DNA of 10,796 bases from an uncultured Eubacteriales bacterium (GCA_900547135.1 URFJ01000067.1:1-10796); one strand, 5' to 3'. Shown: positions 1 through 5,918, counted from the stretch's first letter. The notes: generated by a model not told the origin, from the sequence alone. Translations and numbers: made by a program.

Positions 1-701
1 CCCCGTCGGCTACGCCGTCCCCCGCAGCCCTCCCCAGCCCCACGCAGGACGCGGACAAGGACGCGGCGTATTCGCGCCATGACATCGAATTTGGGGACGG
101 GGATTACGCCAGCCTTGGCCGGCTTATGGAAAAGTGCGGGTTCGGTCTTATGGATACGGATGAAAAGGGCAATACGTTTTATAATTTTGAGGCCCGCCTA
201 GGCGCTCTTACGTGGCCGCTCTGGAGGGCAGAGGAGCAGAACGCGCCCGTTGAGAGCGCGATTGTTCAGATATGCGCGATTAAGCCCTCCGACCGCTCCG
301 GACTGCCGGGCTATGACGGACGGGGATTGGGTCCCGTGAGCATACTGGAGGTCAGGCGCGTTGAAGAAAACCCAAACTATACTGACGACGGGGACGAACC
401 GTATTACATAGTAAACGAAAAGACCGAGGAGTTCGTGTTCGGGGATTTCCTCCTGTTGTTTTTGAATGGATACGGTATAACAAAGCATTCGTATCCGGTA
501 ATATCCGACGGCATGGAAAGCCGCCTTGAGCTGTATATAAAGGAGGATCTGGACAAGGTGATAGAGGGCGCGAAGGCGGCGGGCGAGCCCTGGTGGTTCT
601 ATAATATGTATTACTGCAATGACGAGGTCGTCTGTCTTAGGCAGGTTGAGGAAAGCCCCACATATATGAACTATGACGTCAAGAACTGGAAGCTGAAATA
701 G
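1..701 (+). CDS. 3' part of an unrecognised, probably exported protein (5' end outside the window)
   Basis: The reading frame is open from base 3, so the first ATG at 126 is most likely internal; 232 residues are visible, ending in TAG at 699-701. The first ~14 visible residues (PSATPSPAALPSPT) form a Pro/Ala/Ser linker. Such linkers usually follow a signal peptide or lipobox and tether a domain outside the membrane, so I infer export, although the N-terminus is not visible. The rest is a soluble, acidic, aromatic-rich domain (motifs such as EPWWFYNMYYCNDE) with no membrane segment and no family I recognise. The upstream codons continue the same acidic style (DADKDAAYSRHDIEFGDGDY), which supports a real frame rather than chance readthrough. 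It is followed by a terminator at 727-752 and faces ricT tail to tail. Function unknown. Confidence 0.75.
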   Translation, partial: PSATPSPAALPSPTQDADKDAAYSRHDIEFGDGDYASLGRLMEKCGFGLMDTDEKGNTFYNFEARLGALTWPLWRAEEQNAPVESAIVQICAIKPSDRSGLPGYDGRGLGPVSILEVRRVEENPNYTDDGDEPYYIVNEKTEEFVFGDFLLLFLNGYGITKHSYPVISDGMESRLELYIKEDLDKVIEGAKAAGEPWWFYNMYYCNDEVVCLRQVEESPTYMNYDVKNWKLK

Positions 702-726
702 AGTTTAAAGCGGAGAAAGCTTTCTT

Positions 727-755
727 AACGCAATAGCGGGTTTTGCGTTTTTATT
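727..755 (+). terminator. Intrinsic terminator after the first gene
   Basis: A 7-bp stem, AACGCAA (727-733) paired with TTGCGTT (743-749), with a 9-nt loop, runs into T's (748-752). It lies 26 nt after the stop codon at 701. A separate 12-bp perfect palindrome, AGAAAGCTTTCT (714-725), sits just before it. Confidence 0.6.
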
Positions 756-789
756 GATATTGGGGGATTGGCAGGTTGTATATTGTAAC

Positions 790-831
790 AAAAATCCGAT
801 TCATGCGTTTATGCGCGCATCTGAACCGGAT
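790..831 (-). terminator. Intrinsic terminator of ricT
   Basis: Read on the minus strand, a long hairpin spans 831-794. ATCCGGTTC pairs with GAATCGGAT (one G-T wobble), then there is a 2-nt bulge, and ATGCG pairs with CGCAT around a short loop. Five U's follow (A790-A794 on the plus strand). It begins 48 nt past the ricT stop. Together with the plus-strand terminator at 727-755 it insulates two convergent genes. Confidence 0.7.
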
Positions 832-878
832 AAGCCTTGTTCATTAAAATCAGCGTCCAAAGTTTCAGCGAATTATTT

Positions 879-1694
879 TTAGCCGTCGATCAGCTTCAAT
901 TCCCTAAACGGATATTCCCTGATCTCATAGGTGCCGTCCTTGAGCGCGACCTTGACCCTGGTGCGTTCCGTGATTATGTTGTTTTCAAGCACGATTCCAG
1001 GGCCGTCCACTGTAACGACCTCCCTGCCTATGTCCGGCATCAGCTTTCTCGTGCATTCATAGCATTCATATTCGTATTGCAGGCAGCACATCAGCCTTCC
1101 GCATACGCCCGAAATCTTGGTTGGGCTCAATGAAAGGTTCTGCTCCTTCGCCATCTTTATGGACACCGATTGAAAGTCGGAAAGGAACGAGCGGCAGCAT
1201 ATCGTGCGTCCGCAAGCGCCAAGCCCGCCCATCAGCCGCGCTTCGTCCCTGACGCCGATCTGCCTGAGCTCTATGCGCATTTTAAATACTGACGCCAGAT
1301 CCTTTACCAGCTCGCGGAAATCTATCCTTCCATCAGCAGTGAAGTAAAACGTGAGCTTGTTGCCTGAAAAGGCGTATTCGGCGCCGGACAGCTTCATATC
1401 AAGGCAGTGGTCCTCAATCTTTTTAAGGCAAATTTCGTACGCTTCCGGTTCTTTTGCAAGAAGTTCCTGATACAGCGCCTCGTCCTCCTCTGTGGCAAAC
1501 CTTACCACTGGCTTAAGCGGCGTAACCACCTGATCGTCCCCTACTTCGCGCCTTCCATGCGCGGCCGTAGCGTATTCCAGACCCTGCGCCGTTTCAACGA
1601 TTACATGATCGCCTTCTTTTATATCTAATTCTTTAGGGTCAAAGTAATACACCTTTCCCCCGTTCCTGAACCTTATACCCACAACGGTTTGCAT
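879..1694 (-). CDS. ricT: RicT (YaaT), PSP1-domain protein of the RicAFT/Y-complex
   Basis: The 271-residue product matches the RicT/YaaT family in length (about 275 in Bacillus subtilis) and in its signature motifs. These are VRDEARLMGGLGACGRTICC (Cys161, 166, 167), VCGRLMCC (Cys198, 203, 204) and CYEC (Cys211, 214), within the PSP1 C-terminal domain. In B. subtilis RicT joins RicA and RicF in a cytoplasmic complex that carries [4Fe-4S] clusters and promotes RNase Y-dependent mRNA maturation, with effects on sporulation, competence and biofilms. That role is family knowledge, but the full cysteine set suggests the cluster ligands are intact here. The ATG at 1694 is fixed by GGAGG (1704-1700) five bases upstream. 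A small GC hairpin (1709-1723) lies just before this site. The usual upstream partner holB is absent; repeat DNA lies there instead. I found no clear ricT promoter. Confidence 0.93.
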   Translation of the reverse strand: MQTVVGIRFRNGGKVYYFDPKELDIKEGDHVIVETAQGLEYATAAHGRREVGDDQVVTPLKPVVRFATEEDEALYQELLAKEPEAYEICLKKIEDHCLDMKLSGAEYAFSGNKLTFYFTADGRIDFRELVKDLASVFKMRIELRQIGVRDEARLMGGLGACGRTICCRSFLSDFQSVSIKMAKEQNLSLSPTKISGVCGRLMCCLQYEYECYECTRKLMPDIGREVVTVDGPGIVLENNIITERTRVKVALKDGTYEIREYPFRELKLIDG

Positions 1695-1794
1695 CTATAC
1701 CTCCAATTCGCGCCTGCTGCGCGGGTTATATGTTGTATATTGGCAACTGCTCCGCATATATCGATACCGGCAACCTATTACCGCCATAGGCGGT

Positions 1795-1829
1795 TCAAAA
1801 AACGGACTGCTCCGTTTTTTGAGTTTTTC
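1795..1829. terminator. Strong hairpin with A/T flanks, terminator-like on either strand
   Basis: A perfect 12-bp stem, TCAAAAAACGGA (1795-1806) with TCCGTTTTTTGA (1811-1822), has a CTGC loop and is followed by GTTTTT. The T-run lies partly inside the stem. A smaller CCGCC-ATA-GGCGG hairpin (1781-1793) precedes it and GGACGCAT/ATGCGTCC (1831-1838 with 1852-1859) follows. It may stop antisense reading into ricT, but no nearby plus-strand gene needs it. Confidence 0.4.
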
Positions 1830-1834
1830 CGGAC

Positions 1835-1927
1835 GCATTTGCTCACCGCTCATGCGTCCGCGAGGTGTAATTTTTACCGCGCATGTCGCTCAAAATTACG
1901 AATTTATTGCCTCCGGCGGCTTAGAAC
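1835..1927. repeat. Repeat family A, copy 1 (93 bp)
   Basis: It matches 2035-2127 at 88 of 93 positions without gaps; the copies start exactly 200 bp apart. The unit starts GCATT(T/C)GCTCACCGCTCA and ends GCCTCCGGCGGCTTAGAAC. An internal stem, GTAATTTT with AAAATTAC, survives with 8 bp here. The identity stops abruptly after TTAGAAC. Confidence 0.9.
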
Positions 1928-2034
1928 GGAACACGTAAAACCACGTATCTATGATATCCTGTATTCGGCCGAATGTAAAGGACAAAGGCGATTCGCTTAG
2001 TGCTGTCGAGACCCGAATACATGAGGCGCCGCCC

Positions 2035-2127
2035 GCATTCGCTCACCGCTCACGCGTCCGCAAGGTGTAATTTTGATCGCGCATGTCGCTCAAAATTACG
2101 AATTTATTGCCTCCGGCGGCTTAGAAC
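2035..2127. repeat. Repeat family A, copy 2 (93 bp)
   Basis: It is a direct copy of 1835-1927 with five substitutions. Here the internal hairpin is longer: GTAATTTTGA (2067-2076) pairs perfectly with TCAAAATTAC (2090-2099). The last seven bases, TTAGAAC, form the left end of the 30-bp palindrome at 2121-2150, which copy 1 lacks. This is probably an interspersed non-coding element, but family membership cannot be tested from one window. Confidence 0.9.
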
Positions 2128-2150
2128 CTTTTTTGCAAAAAAGGTTCTAA
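2121..2150. repeat. Perfect 30-bp palindrome
   Basis: TTAGAACCTTTTTT (2121-2134) followed directly by GC and AAAAAAGGTTCTAA (2137-2150) equals its own reverse complement over all 30 bases. It could fold into a cruciform or an RNA hairpin with an A/T-rich inner stem. It overlaps the right end of repeat A copy 2. It could be a terminator or an element end; no protein site is evident. Confidence 0.85.
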
Positions 2151-2217
2151 GAACTCCAAAAAATGCAAGAAGGATAATATAAGTCTTGGGTACATAATCC
2201 CCAAGAAATATAATCCA

Positions 2218-2250
2218 TTAAAAGCCGGCGGCATGCGCGCCGGCTTTTAA
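2218..2250. terminator. GC-rich hairpin at the left end of repeat B copy 1
   Basis: A 13-bp perfect stem, TTAAAAGCCGGCG (2218-2230) with CGCCGGCTTTTAA (2238-2250), has a 7-nt GCATGCG loop. A GC core flanked by TTTT on one side and AAAA on the other suits a bidirectional terminator. Repeat B copy 2 keeps only the right arm. Confidence 0.45.
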
Positions 2251-2317
2251 TACCTTGAGAGCAAAATATGGCCTGATAGCTGCTTGCAGCCGAGGGCCGT
2301 TTTTGCGGGTTAACTCG
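2227..2317. repeat. Repeat family B, copy 1 (91 bp)
   Basis: It matches 2359-2449 at 86 of 91 positions without gaps; the offset is 132 bp. The unit runs from GGCGGCATG to GGGTTAACTCG. It contains a nested stem: TGGCCT (2269-2274) pairs with GGGCCG (2294-2299) through two G-U wobbles, and inside it GCTG (2279-2282) pairs with CAGC (2287-2290). Confidence 0.9.
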
Positions 2318-2358
2318 TACTGCGCTGAACAAGCGCATTACGACGCCGAAGGCGAATA

Positions 2359-2449
2359 GGCGGCATGTGCGCCGGCTTTTAATACCTTGAGAGCAAAATA
2401 TGGCCCGATAGCCGCTTGCAGCCGAGGGCCATGTTTGCGGGTTAACTCG
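2359..2449. repeat. Repeat family B, copy 2 (91 bp)
   Basis: It is a direct copy of 2227-2317 with five substitutions. Its outer stem is fully Watson-Crick: TGGCCC (2401-2406) with GGGCCA (2426-2431). The inner stem of copy 1 carries one C-A mismatch here. No terminal inverted repeats or transposase are visible. Confidence 0.9.
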
Positions 2450-2554
2450 CTTTGCCAACTCACAATAACCGATTTGTGCCCATCCTTCATTATTTTTCTT
2501 CGCGCTGTCCAAGATGTATTGTAGTCCTACAGGCGGCTTTTATGAATAAAGCGC

Positions 2555-2584
2555 TTGACATATACGCATATTATGGATTATATT
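2555..2584 (+). promoter_or_regulatory. Sigma-A-type promoter of the T-box/metG unit
   Basis: A perfect -35 TTGACA (2555-2560) is followed after 18 nt by TATATT (2579-2584); TTATAT one base earlier gives a 17-nt spacer. Transcription would start near 2591, just before the T-box. Confidence 0.75.
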
Positions 2585-2590
2585 AAAATG

Positions 2591-2863
2591 AATTGATATA
2601 GTATTGCGCATTGAAGGAAAGAGTAAGCGGCAGGCGCGCGCATAAGAGAGCCGGGGCAGGGTGAAAGCCCGGACGCGCAAAGGCCGCCGAACATGGCTCC
2701 GGAGCGGCTATTGCCGAACGCGCCGCAGGCGCCTTAGGCATAGCGGGTCATGCCCGATACAGCATGGACTTATGAGCCCTGCTTACTTTTTTGAAAAAGT
2801 TTAGCAGGGGAAGTAGGGTGGTACAGCGGCTTAGCCCGCCCCTATATTGGGGCGGCTTTTTTT
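2591..2863 (+). promoter_or_regulatory. T-box riboswitch sensing tRNA-Met, controlling metG
   Basis: The conserved T-box parts appear in order. There is AGTA (2622-2625) on the 5' side of the specifier loop, then AGAGAG (2645-2650), and an apical CCGGG/CCCGG stem with GGGTGAAAG. On the 3' side of the specifier loop, GAAC is followed by ATG (2693-2695). A pre-antiterminator stem pairs CCCTGCT (2777-2783) with AGCAGGG (2803-2809). The T-box itself is AGGGTGGTACAGCGG (2815-2829), whose TGGT (2819-2822) can pair with the ACCA end of tRNA. The AUG specifier agrees with the downstream methionyl-tRNA synthetase. By established T-box logic, uncharged tRNA-Met stabilises the antiterminator and allows transcription of metG. 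Confidence 0.95.
2836..2863 (+). terminator. Conditional terminator of the metG T-box
   Basis: CCGCCCC (2836-2842) pairs with GGGGCGG (2849-2855) around TATATT and is followed by C and seven T's (2857-2863). It directly follows the antiterminator T-box sequence, as required for a switch at the transcription level. Confidence 0.92.
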
Positions 2864-2981
2864 ATGCGTTTTTCGGGTTGTTATGCCCGATACCGGAAAA
2901 CCAGCGCCGCCTGCACAGGGCTGCACGTAAAAAAAACGCGGGACTAGAGCAATGAACTAAGACGAAAGGGGATTTGAACTT

Positions 2982-4985
2982 ATGGGAGAAAACACCTATT
3001 ACATCACTACGCCTATCTACTATCCAAGCGACAGGCTTCACATCGGCCATGCGTATACAACCGTGGCGGCCGACGCGATAGCGCGCTACAAGCGGCAGAT
3101 GGGGCTGGACGTTTATTTCCTGACCGGAGCGGATGAGCATGGGCAGAAGATAGAGAAAAAAGCCGCTGAAAAGGGGGTAACGCCCAAGGCGTACGTCGAC
3201 GCCATAGTAGCCACGTTTCAGGATTTATGGAAACGCCTTGACATATCCAACGACGGATTTGTGCGCACCACCGACAGCTATCACGTACAAGGCGTGCAGC
3301 GGATATTTAAAAAGCTGTACGACCAGGGCGACATATACAAGGCCAGCTATACGGGCCATTACTGCACGCCCTGCGAATCCTTCTGGCTGGACCGCCAGCT
3401 TGCAGACGGCTGCTGCCCCGACTGCGGAAGGAAGACCGAGCTTGTGGAGGAGGAAAGCTATTTTTTCCGGGCCAGCAAGTACGCTCCAGCGCTTATCGAG
3501 CACATCAGGGCGCATCCGGAGTTCATACAGCCGGTTTCCAGGGCAAATGAGATGCTCAACAACTTCCTGCTGCCCGGGCTTGAGGACCTGTGCGTTTCGC
3601 GTACCACGTTCAAGTGGGGGATTCCGGTTAGCTTTGATGAAAAGCATATCGTGTACGTGTGGCTTGACGCGCTGTCAAACTACATCACAAAGCTGGGCTT
3701 TTATTCAAACGACGACAGCCTGTATAGAAAATACTGGCCTGCCGACGTCCATCTGGTGGGCAAGGAGATAGTCCGTTTTCATACGATAATCTGGCCCATA
3801 CTGCTCATGGCCCTTGGCGAGCCGTTGCCAAAGCAGGTGTTCGGCCATGGCTGGCTGATACTCGACGGCGGCAAGATGTCCAAGTCAAAGGGGAACGTGG
3901 TTGACCCCGTTGAGCTTATAAACCGCTACGGCGTGGACGCGATACGCTATTTCCTGCTGCGCGAGGTGCCCTTCGGCGCGGACGGGGTATTCTCCAACGA
4001 AGCGCTGATCACCAGGATAAACAGCGACCTAGCAAATGATCTTGGGAATCTGCTGTCGCGCACCGTAAGCATGATTGAAAAATACTTTGGAGGACGCATT
4101 CCGGAGCCTGCCGATTACGCATTAGAGGATGAACCGCTTATAGCGCAGGCAAGGGCGCTGCCGGGCGCCGTTGACGGGCATATGAAGGCGCTTCGATTGC
4201 CCGAATCGCTGCAGGAGATATGGAAGCTGATCGGCGCGTGCAACAAGTATATAGATGTAACCTGTCCCTGGATACTAGCAAAGGATGAAAGCATGCTTCC
4301 GCGCCTTGGCACGGTGCTGTACAATCTGGCGGAGTGCCTGAGATTTATCGGCGTAATGCTAAGACCCTTTCTCACGCGGACCACGCCGGAGATATTCAGG
4401 CAGCTGGGGGTGGAGGACGGCCCCTTGACACAAATTGCGGGCCTGGGGCGCTTTGGGGCGCTTGTGAGCGGAACCATGGTTAAAAAGGGCGGCGCGCTGT
4501 TTCCGCGTATAGATATAAAAAAGGAGCTTGAAGAGCTTGAGGCCGGATTGGCCAAAAGGGAAGCGGCCCCATCAGGCCTGGATAAGGAAAAGCCGTGCGC
4601 TTGCGGTGCGCCTTTAGCTGTGGAAAATAAGGCTGCGGCAGACCTGGATAAGCCTGAATACATTGAATACGAGGATTTTGCAAAACTCGACCTGCGCCTT
4701 GCAAAGGTGGTAGCGTGCGAACCCGTAAAGAAGTCGGACCATCTCCTGCAGCTTACGCTTGAGGTGGGGGCTTCCACGCGCACGGTATTGTCGGGAATAC
4801 GCGGCTGGTATGCTCCGGACGACCTTATTGGAAAGACGGTGGTGCTGGTCGCCAACCTCAGGCCCAAAAGGATGCGCGGCGTGCTCAGTGAGGGCATGAT
4901 ACTGTGCGCATCGGACGAAGGGGACGTTAACCTGTCCGCCCTGACCACTATGGCCGATATGGAAAGCGGGCTTAAGGTTAGATAG
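2982..4985 (+). CDS. metG: Methionyl-tRNA synthetase with C-terminal tRNA-binding domain
   Basis: A 667-residue class Ia aminoacyl-tRNA synthetase that charges tRNA-Met with methionine using ATP in the cytoplasm. Visible parts are the HIGH motif (His20-His23) in the Rossmann fold, a four-cysteine zinc knuckle (C128-x2-C131 and C145-x2-C148), and the catalytic loop KMSKS (298-302) followed by KGN. An alpha-helical anticodon-binding region follows at about 340-500. After a charged linker (about 520-558), a C-terminal OB-fold tRNA-binding domain (about 559-667, starting EYEDFAKLDLRLAKV) is typical of Bacillota MetRS proteins of similar length and supports dimerisation. The ATG at 2982 has AAAGGGG (2965-2971) about ten bases upstream. 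No residue expected for catalysis is missing. Expression is controlled by the upstream T-box, and the gene is monocistronic judging from the terminator after it. Confidence 0.98.
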   Translation: MGENTYYITTPIYYPSDRLHIGHAYTTVAADAIARYKRQMGLDVYFLTGADEHGQKIEKKAAEKGVTPKAYVDAIVATFQDLWKRLDISNDGFVRTTDSYHVQGVQRIFKKLYDQGDIYKASYTGHYCTPCESFWLDRQLADGCCPDCGRKTELVEEESYFFRASKYAPALIEHIRAHPEFIQPVSRANEMLNNFLLPGLEDLCVSRTTFKWGIPVSFDEKHIVYVWLDALSNYITKLGFYSNDDSLYRKYWPADVHLVGKEIVRFHTIIWPILLMALGEPLPKQVFGHGWLILDGGKMSKSKGNVVDPVELINRYGVDAIRYFLLREVPFGADGVFSNEALITRINSDLANDLGNLLSRTVSMIEKYFGGRIPEPADYALEDEPLIAQARALPGAVDGHMKALRLPESLQEIWKLIGACNKYIDVTCPWILAKDESMLPRLGTVLYNLAECLRFIGVMLRPFLTRTTPEIFRQLGVEDGPLTQIAGLGRFGALVSGTMVKKGGALFPRIDIKKELEELEAGLAKREAAPSGLDKEKPCACGAPLAVENKAAADLDKPEYIEYEDFAKLDLRLAKVVACEPVKKSDHLLQLTLEVGASTRTVLSGIRGWYAPDDLIGKTVVLVANLRPKRMRGVLSEGMILCASDEGDVNLSALTTMADMESGLKVR

Positions 4986-5033
4986 GAGAAATGATTAAAA
5001 TACAATATTAATCGCCATGCTTTGTGATCTGGT

Positions 5034-5061
5034 AAAGGGGGCTGTTAGCGGCCCCTTTTTT
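5034..5061 (+). terminator. Intrinsic terminator of metG
   Basis: AAGGGG-G-CTG (5035-5044) pairs with CGGCCCCTT (5049-5057) with one bulged G and a TTAG loop, and six T's follow (5056-5061). It starts about 50 nt after the metG stop. Confidence 0.85.
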
Positions 5062-5100
5062 ATGGCATGCCAAAGGAAATGGAACTGTTTATGGCCGTTA

Positions 5101-5133
5101 TCCGGCCCTTGCTGTTTCGGTCCGGGTTTTTTT
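5101..5133 (+). terminator. Possible second terminator in tandem after metG
   Basis: CCGGCCC (5102-5108) pairs with GGTCCGG (5119-5125), with one C-T mismatch and a 10-nt loop. A G and seven T's follow (5127-5133). It lies only a few bases before the CRISPR-like repeat, so the T-rich flank may belong to either. Confidence 0.4.
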
Positions 5134-5137
5134 CTTC

Positions 5138-5222
5138 TTTTCAATCCACGCACCCACATGGGGATGCTACAATAGACTGGTATATCGCATAAATAATGGG
5201 CAAATCGTTCCAATCCACGCAC
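5138..5222 (-). CRISPR. Decayed type I-C CRISPR remnant: one repeat, one spacer, half a repeat
   Basis: On the minus strand 5170-5138 reads GTAGCATCCCC, ATGT, GGGTGCG, TGGATTGAAAA. This is the layout of type I-C repeats: a GTCGC start, a C-rich/GGG stem and a GTGGATTGAAAY tail. It carries one inserted T and two or three changes against the form I remember. A 36-nt spacer follows (5171-5206), a normal I-C spacer size. Next comes GTTCCAATCCACGCAC (5207-5222, plus strand), matching the conserved repeat tail at 15 of 16 positions. Beyond 5222 repeat similarity is lost apart from a short ACGC/GCGT stem. No further repeats, leader or cas genes are visible. The array direction follows the minus strand, so the damaged repeat is on the leader-proximal side. 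I classify it from memory of the repeat family, not from a search. Confidence 0.65.
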
Positions 5223-5256
5223 GCGAGGCGTCCGGATTTCCGCTAGAATTTGTATC

Positions 5257-5385
5257 CTATGCCGGATTTACCGAATCCAGACGTGGTTTTGAGCGTATAT
5301 TCTTGCCACGGGCGGTAAGAGAGCGTTCAATCAACAACACCAGCGCTAAAGCAGCTAGCTTTTTTGTTTTTTTATATATCCTCCT
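5257..5385 (-). pseudogene. Remnant resembling a secreted/lipoprotein gene start, without a start codon
   Basis: On the minus strand a perfect AGGAGG (5385-5380) is followed by A/T-rich sequence and a frame reading KKTKKLAALALVLLIE from 5373. This is the shape of a signal peptide: a basic n-region then a hydrophobic core. Six to nine bases after the Shine-Dalgarno, where ATG is expected, there are only A's. No cysteine lipobox follows, and the frame turns polar and stops at TAG (5259-5257) after about 40 codons. It lies 15 nt past the stop of the lipoprotein gene on the same strand. It may be the start of a deleted second lipoprotein gene, or chance. The AAAGC/GCTTT stem with following T's (5348-5371, plus strand) could also act as a weak terminator for the other strand. 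Confidence 0.3.
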
Positions 5386-5401
5386 GATTAATGGCGGCTG
5401 G

Positions 5402-5839
5402 TCACCTTATAATGGTGAAACCCTCTTCTTCGAGTTTTTCAATTAAGCTGTTATACTCGCCGCCACCCCTGAGCGGGCAGTCCAATATGCTGGTTATAAA
5501 CCAGCGTTGCGCGTCCGAATAAGAGCCTTCCTTTGCGTTCGCCCTGTTTGCGTTATAGTAGGCGTCCGTTTTGCAGATGTAATATTGGGTTATGTCGTCG
5601 TTTGTAAATTCCGGCGTACCTTCCTCCGGATTTGACTTCTCAACGACGATATACGTAATCTTATTCTTGCTGTCCCATCCATAGGCGGCAATCCGCTTGC
5701 CATCCTCGGTCTTTCCTAAACTGTCAATGAAAGCAAGCTGCTTTTTGGTAAGTACTCCATCCACAGTCTCTTCACCGCATGAGGTTATTAACATCAGCAT
5801 GATAAGCGCCAGCGCTAGCGCTAATCCTCTTTTGATCAA
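5402..5839 (-). CDS. Small lipoprotein of unknown function
   Basis: A 145-residue protein with a classic type II signal peptide: a basic start (MIKR), hydrophobic residues 6-18 and the lipobox I-T-S-C with Cys21. It should be lipidated and anchored on the outer face of the cytoplasmic membrane. The start codon is TTG (5839-5837): AAGGAGG (5854-5848) sits eight bases upstream and no ATG occurs before residue 14, inside the signal peptide. The mature part (about 125 residues) is polar with predicted mixed helix/strand and a C-terminal charged helix (EYNSLIEKLEEEG). It has one further cysteine pair, in the segments YICKTD and LDCPLRGGG. I do not recognise a family. It stands alone between metG and the oppositely oriented operon, and no terminator is visible after it. 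Confidence 0.85.
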   Translation of the reverse strand: MIKRGLALALALIMLMLITSCGEETVDGVLTKKQLAFIDSLGKTEDGKRIAAYGWDSKNKITYIVVEKSNPEEGTPEFTNDDITQYYICKTDAYYNANRANAKEGSYSDAQRWFITSILDCPLRGGGEYNSLIEKLEEEGFTIIR

Positions 5840-5918
5840 AATTACTTCCTCCTTTTTCCGTTACCGTATACGGCGGATGTTGGGTAATGGCGGCGAACCG
5901 CCAAAGCTCCATATTTAA

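Larger units (their letters stand above)
1705..2554. other. Repeat-rich intergenic region between divergent ricT and metG
   Basis: About 850 bp without a credible gene. It holds two families of ~90-bp direct repeats (A: 1835 and 2035; B: 2227 and 2359), several strong hairpins and a 30-bp palindrome. Frames open across it encode Arg/Cys-rich peptides that repeat wherever the DNA repeats, lack ribosome binding sites and look non-coding. Between the A copies there is an ATTCGGCCGAAT palindrome (1963-1974) and a 9-bp inverted pair, TGTATTCGG (1960-1968) with CCGAATACA (2013-2021). Confidence 0.7.

Noticed and set aside
1689..2182. Plus-strand frames with the recurring Arg/Cys-rich peptide LTAHASARCNF
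   Set aside because: The composition is non-protein-like, the frame follows repeat A, and there are no start signals; I treat it as non-coding repeat DNA.
2030..2450. Repeats A and B as a CRISPR array or insertion sequence
   Set aside because: Only two copies each, long units with no regular unique spacers, no transposase and no terminal inverted repeats flanking a coding region.
2147..2512. 121-residue minus-strand frame over repeat B
   Set aside because: Its peptide repeats itself only because the DNA repeats, is cut by hairpins, and has no ribosome binding site.
4115..5005. 296-residue frame antisense to metG
   Set aside because: Ser/Arg/Pro-rich shadow of the metG codons; metG is certain from its motifs.
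4995..5222. 75-residue minus-strand frame across the metG terminator and CRISPR-like repeats
   Set aside because: It covers a terminator and the repeat/spacer unit and has no ribosome binding site; the PMWVRGLK peptide is just the translated repeat.
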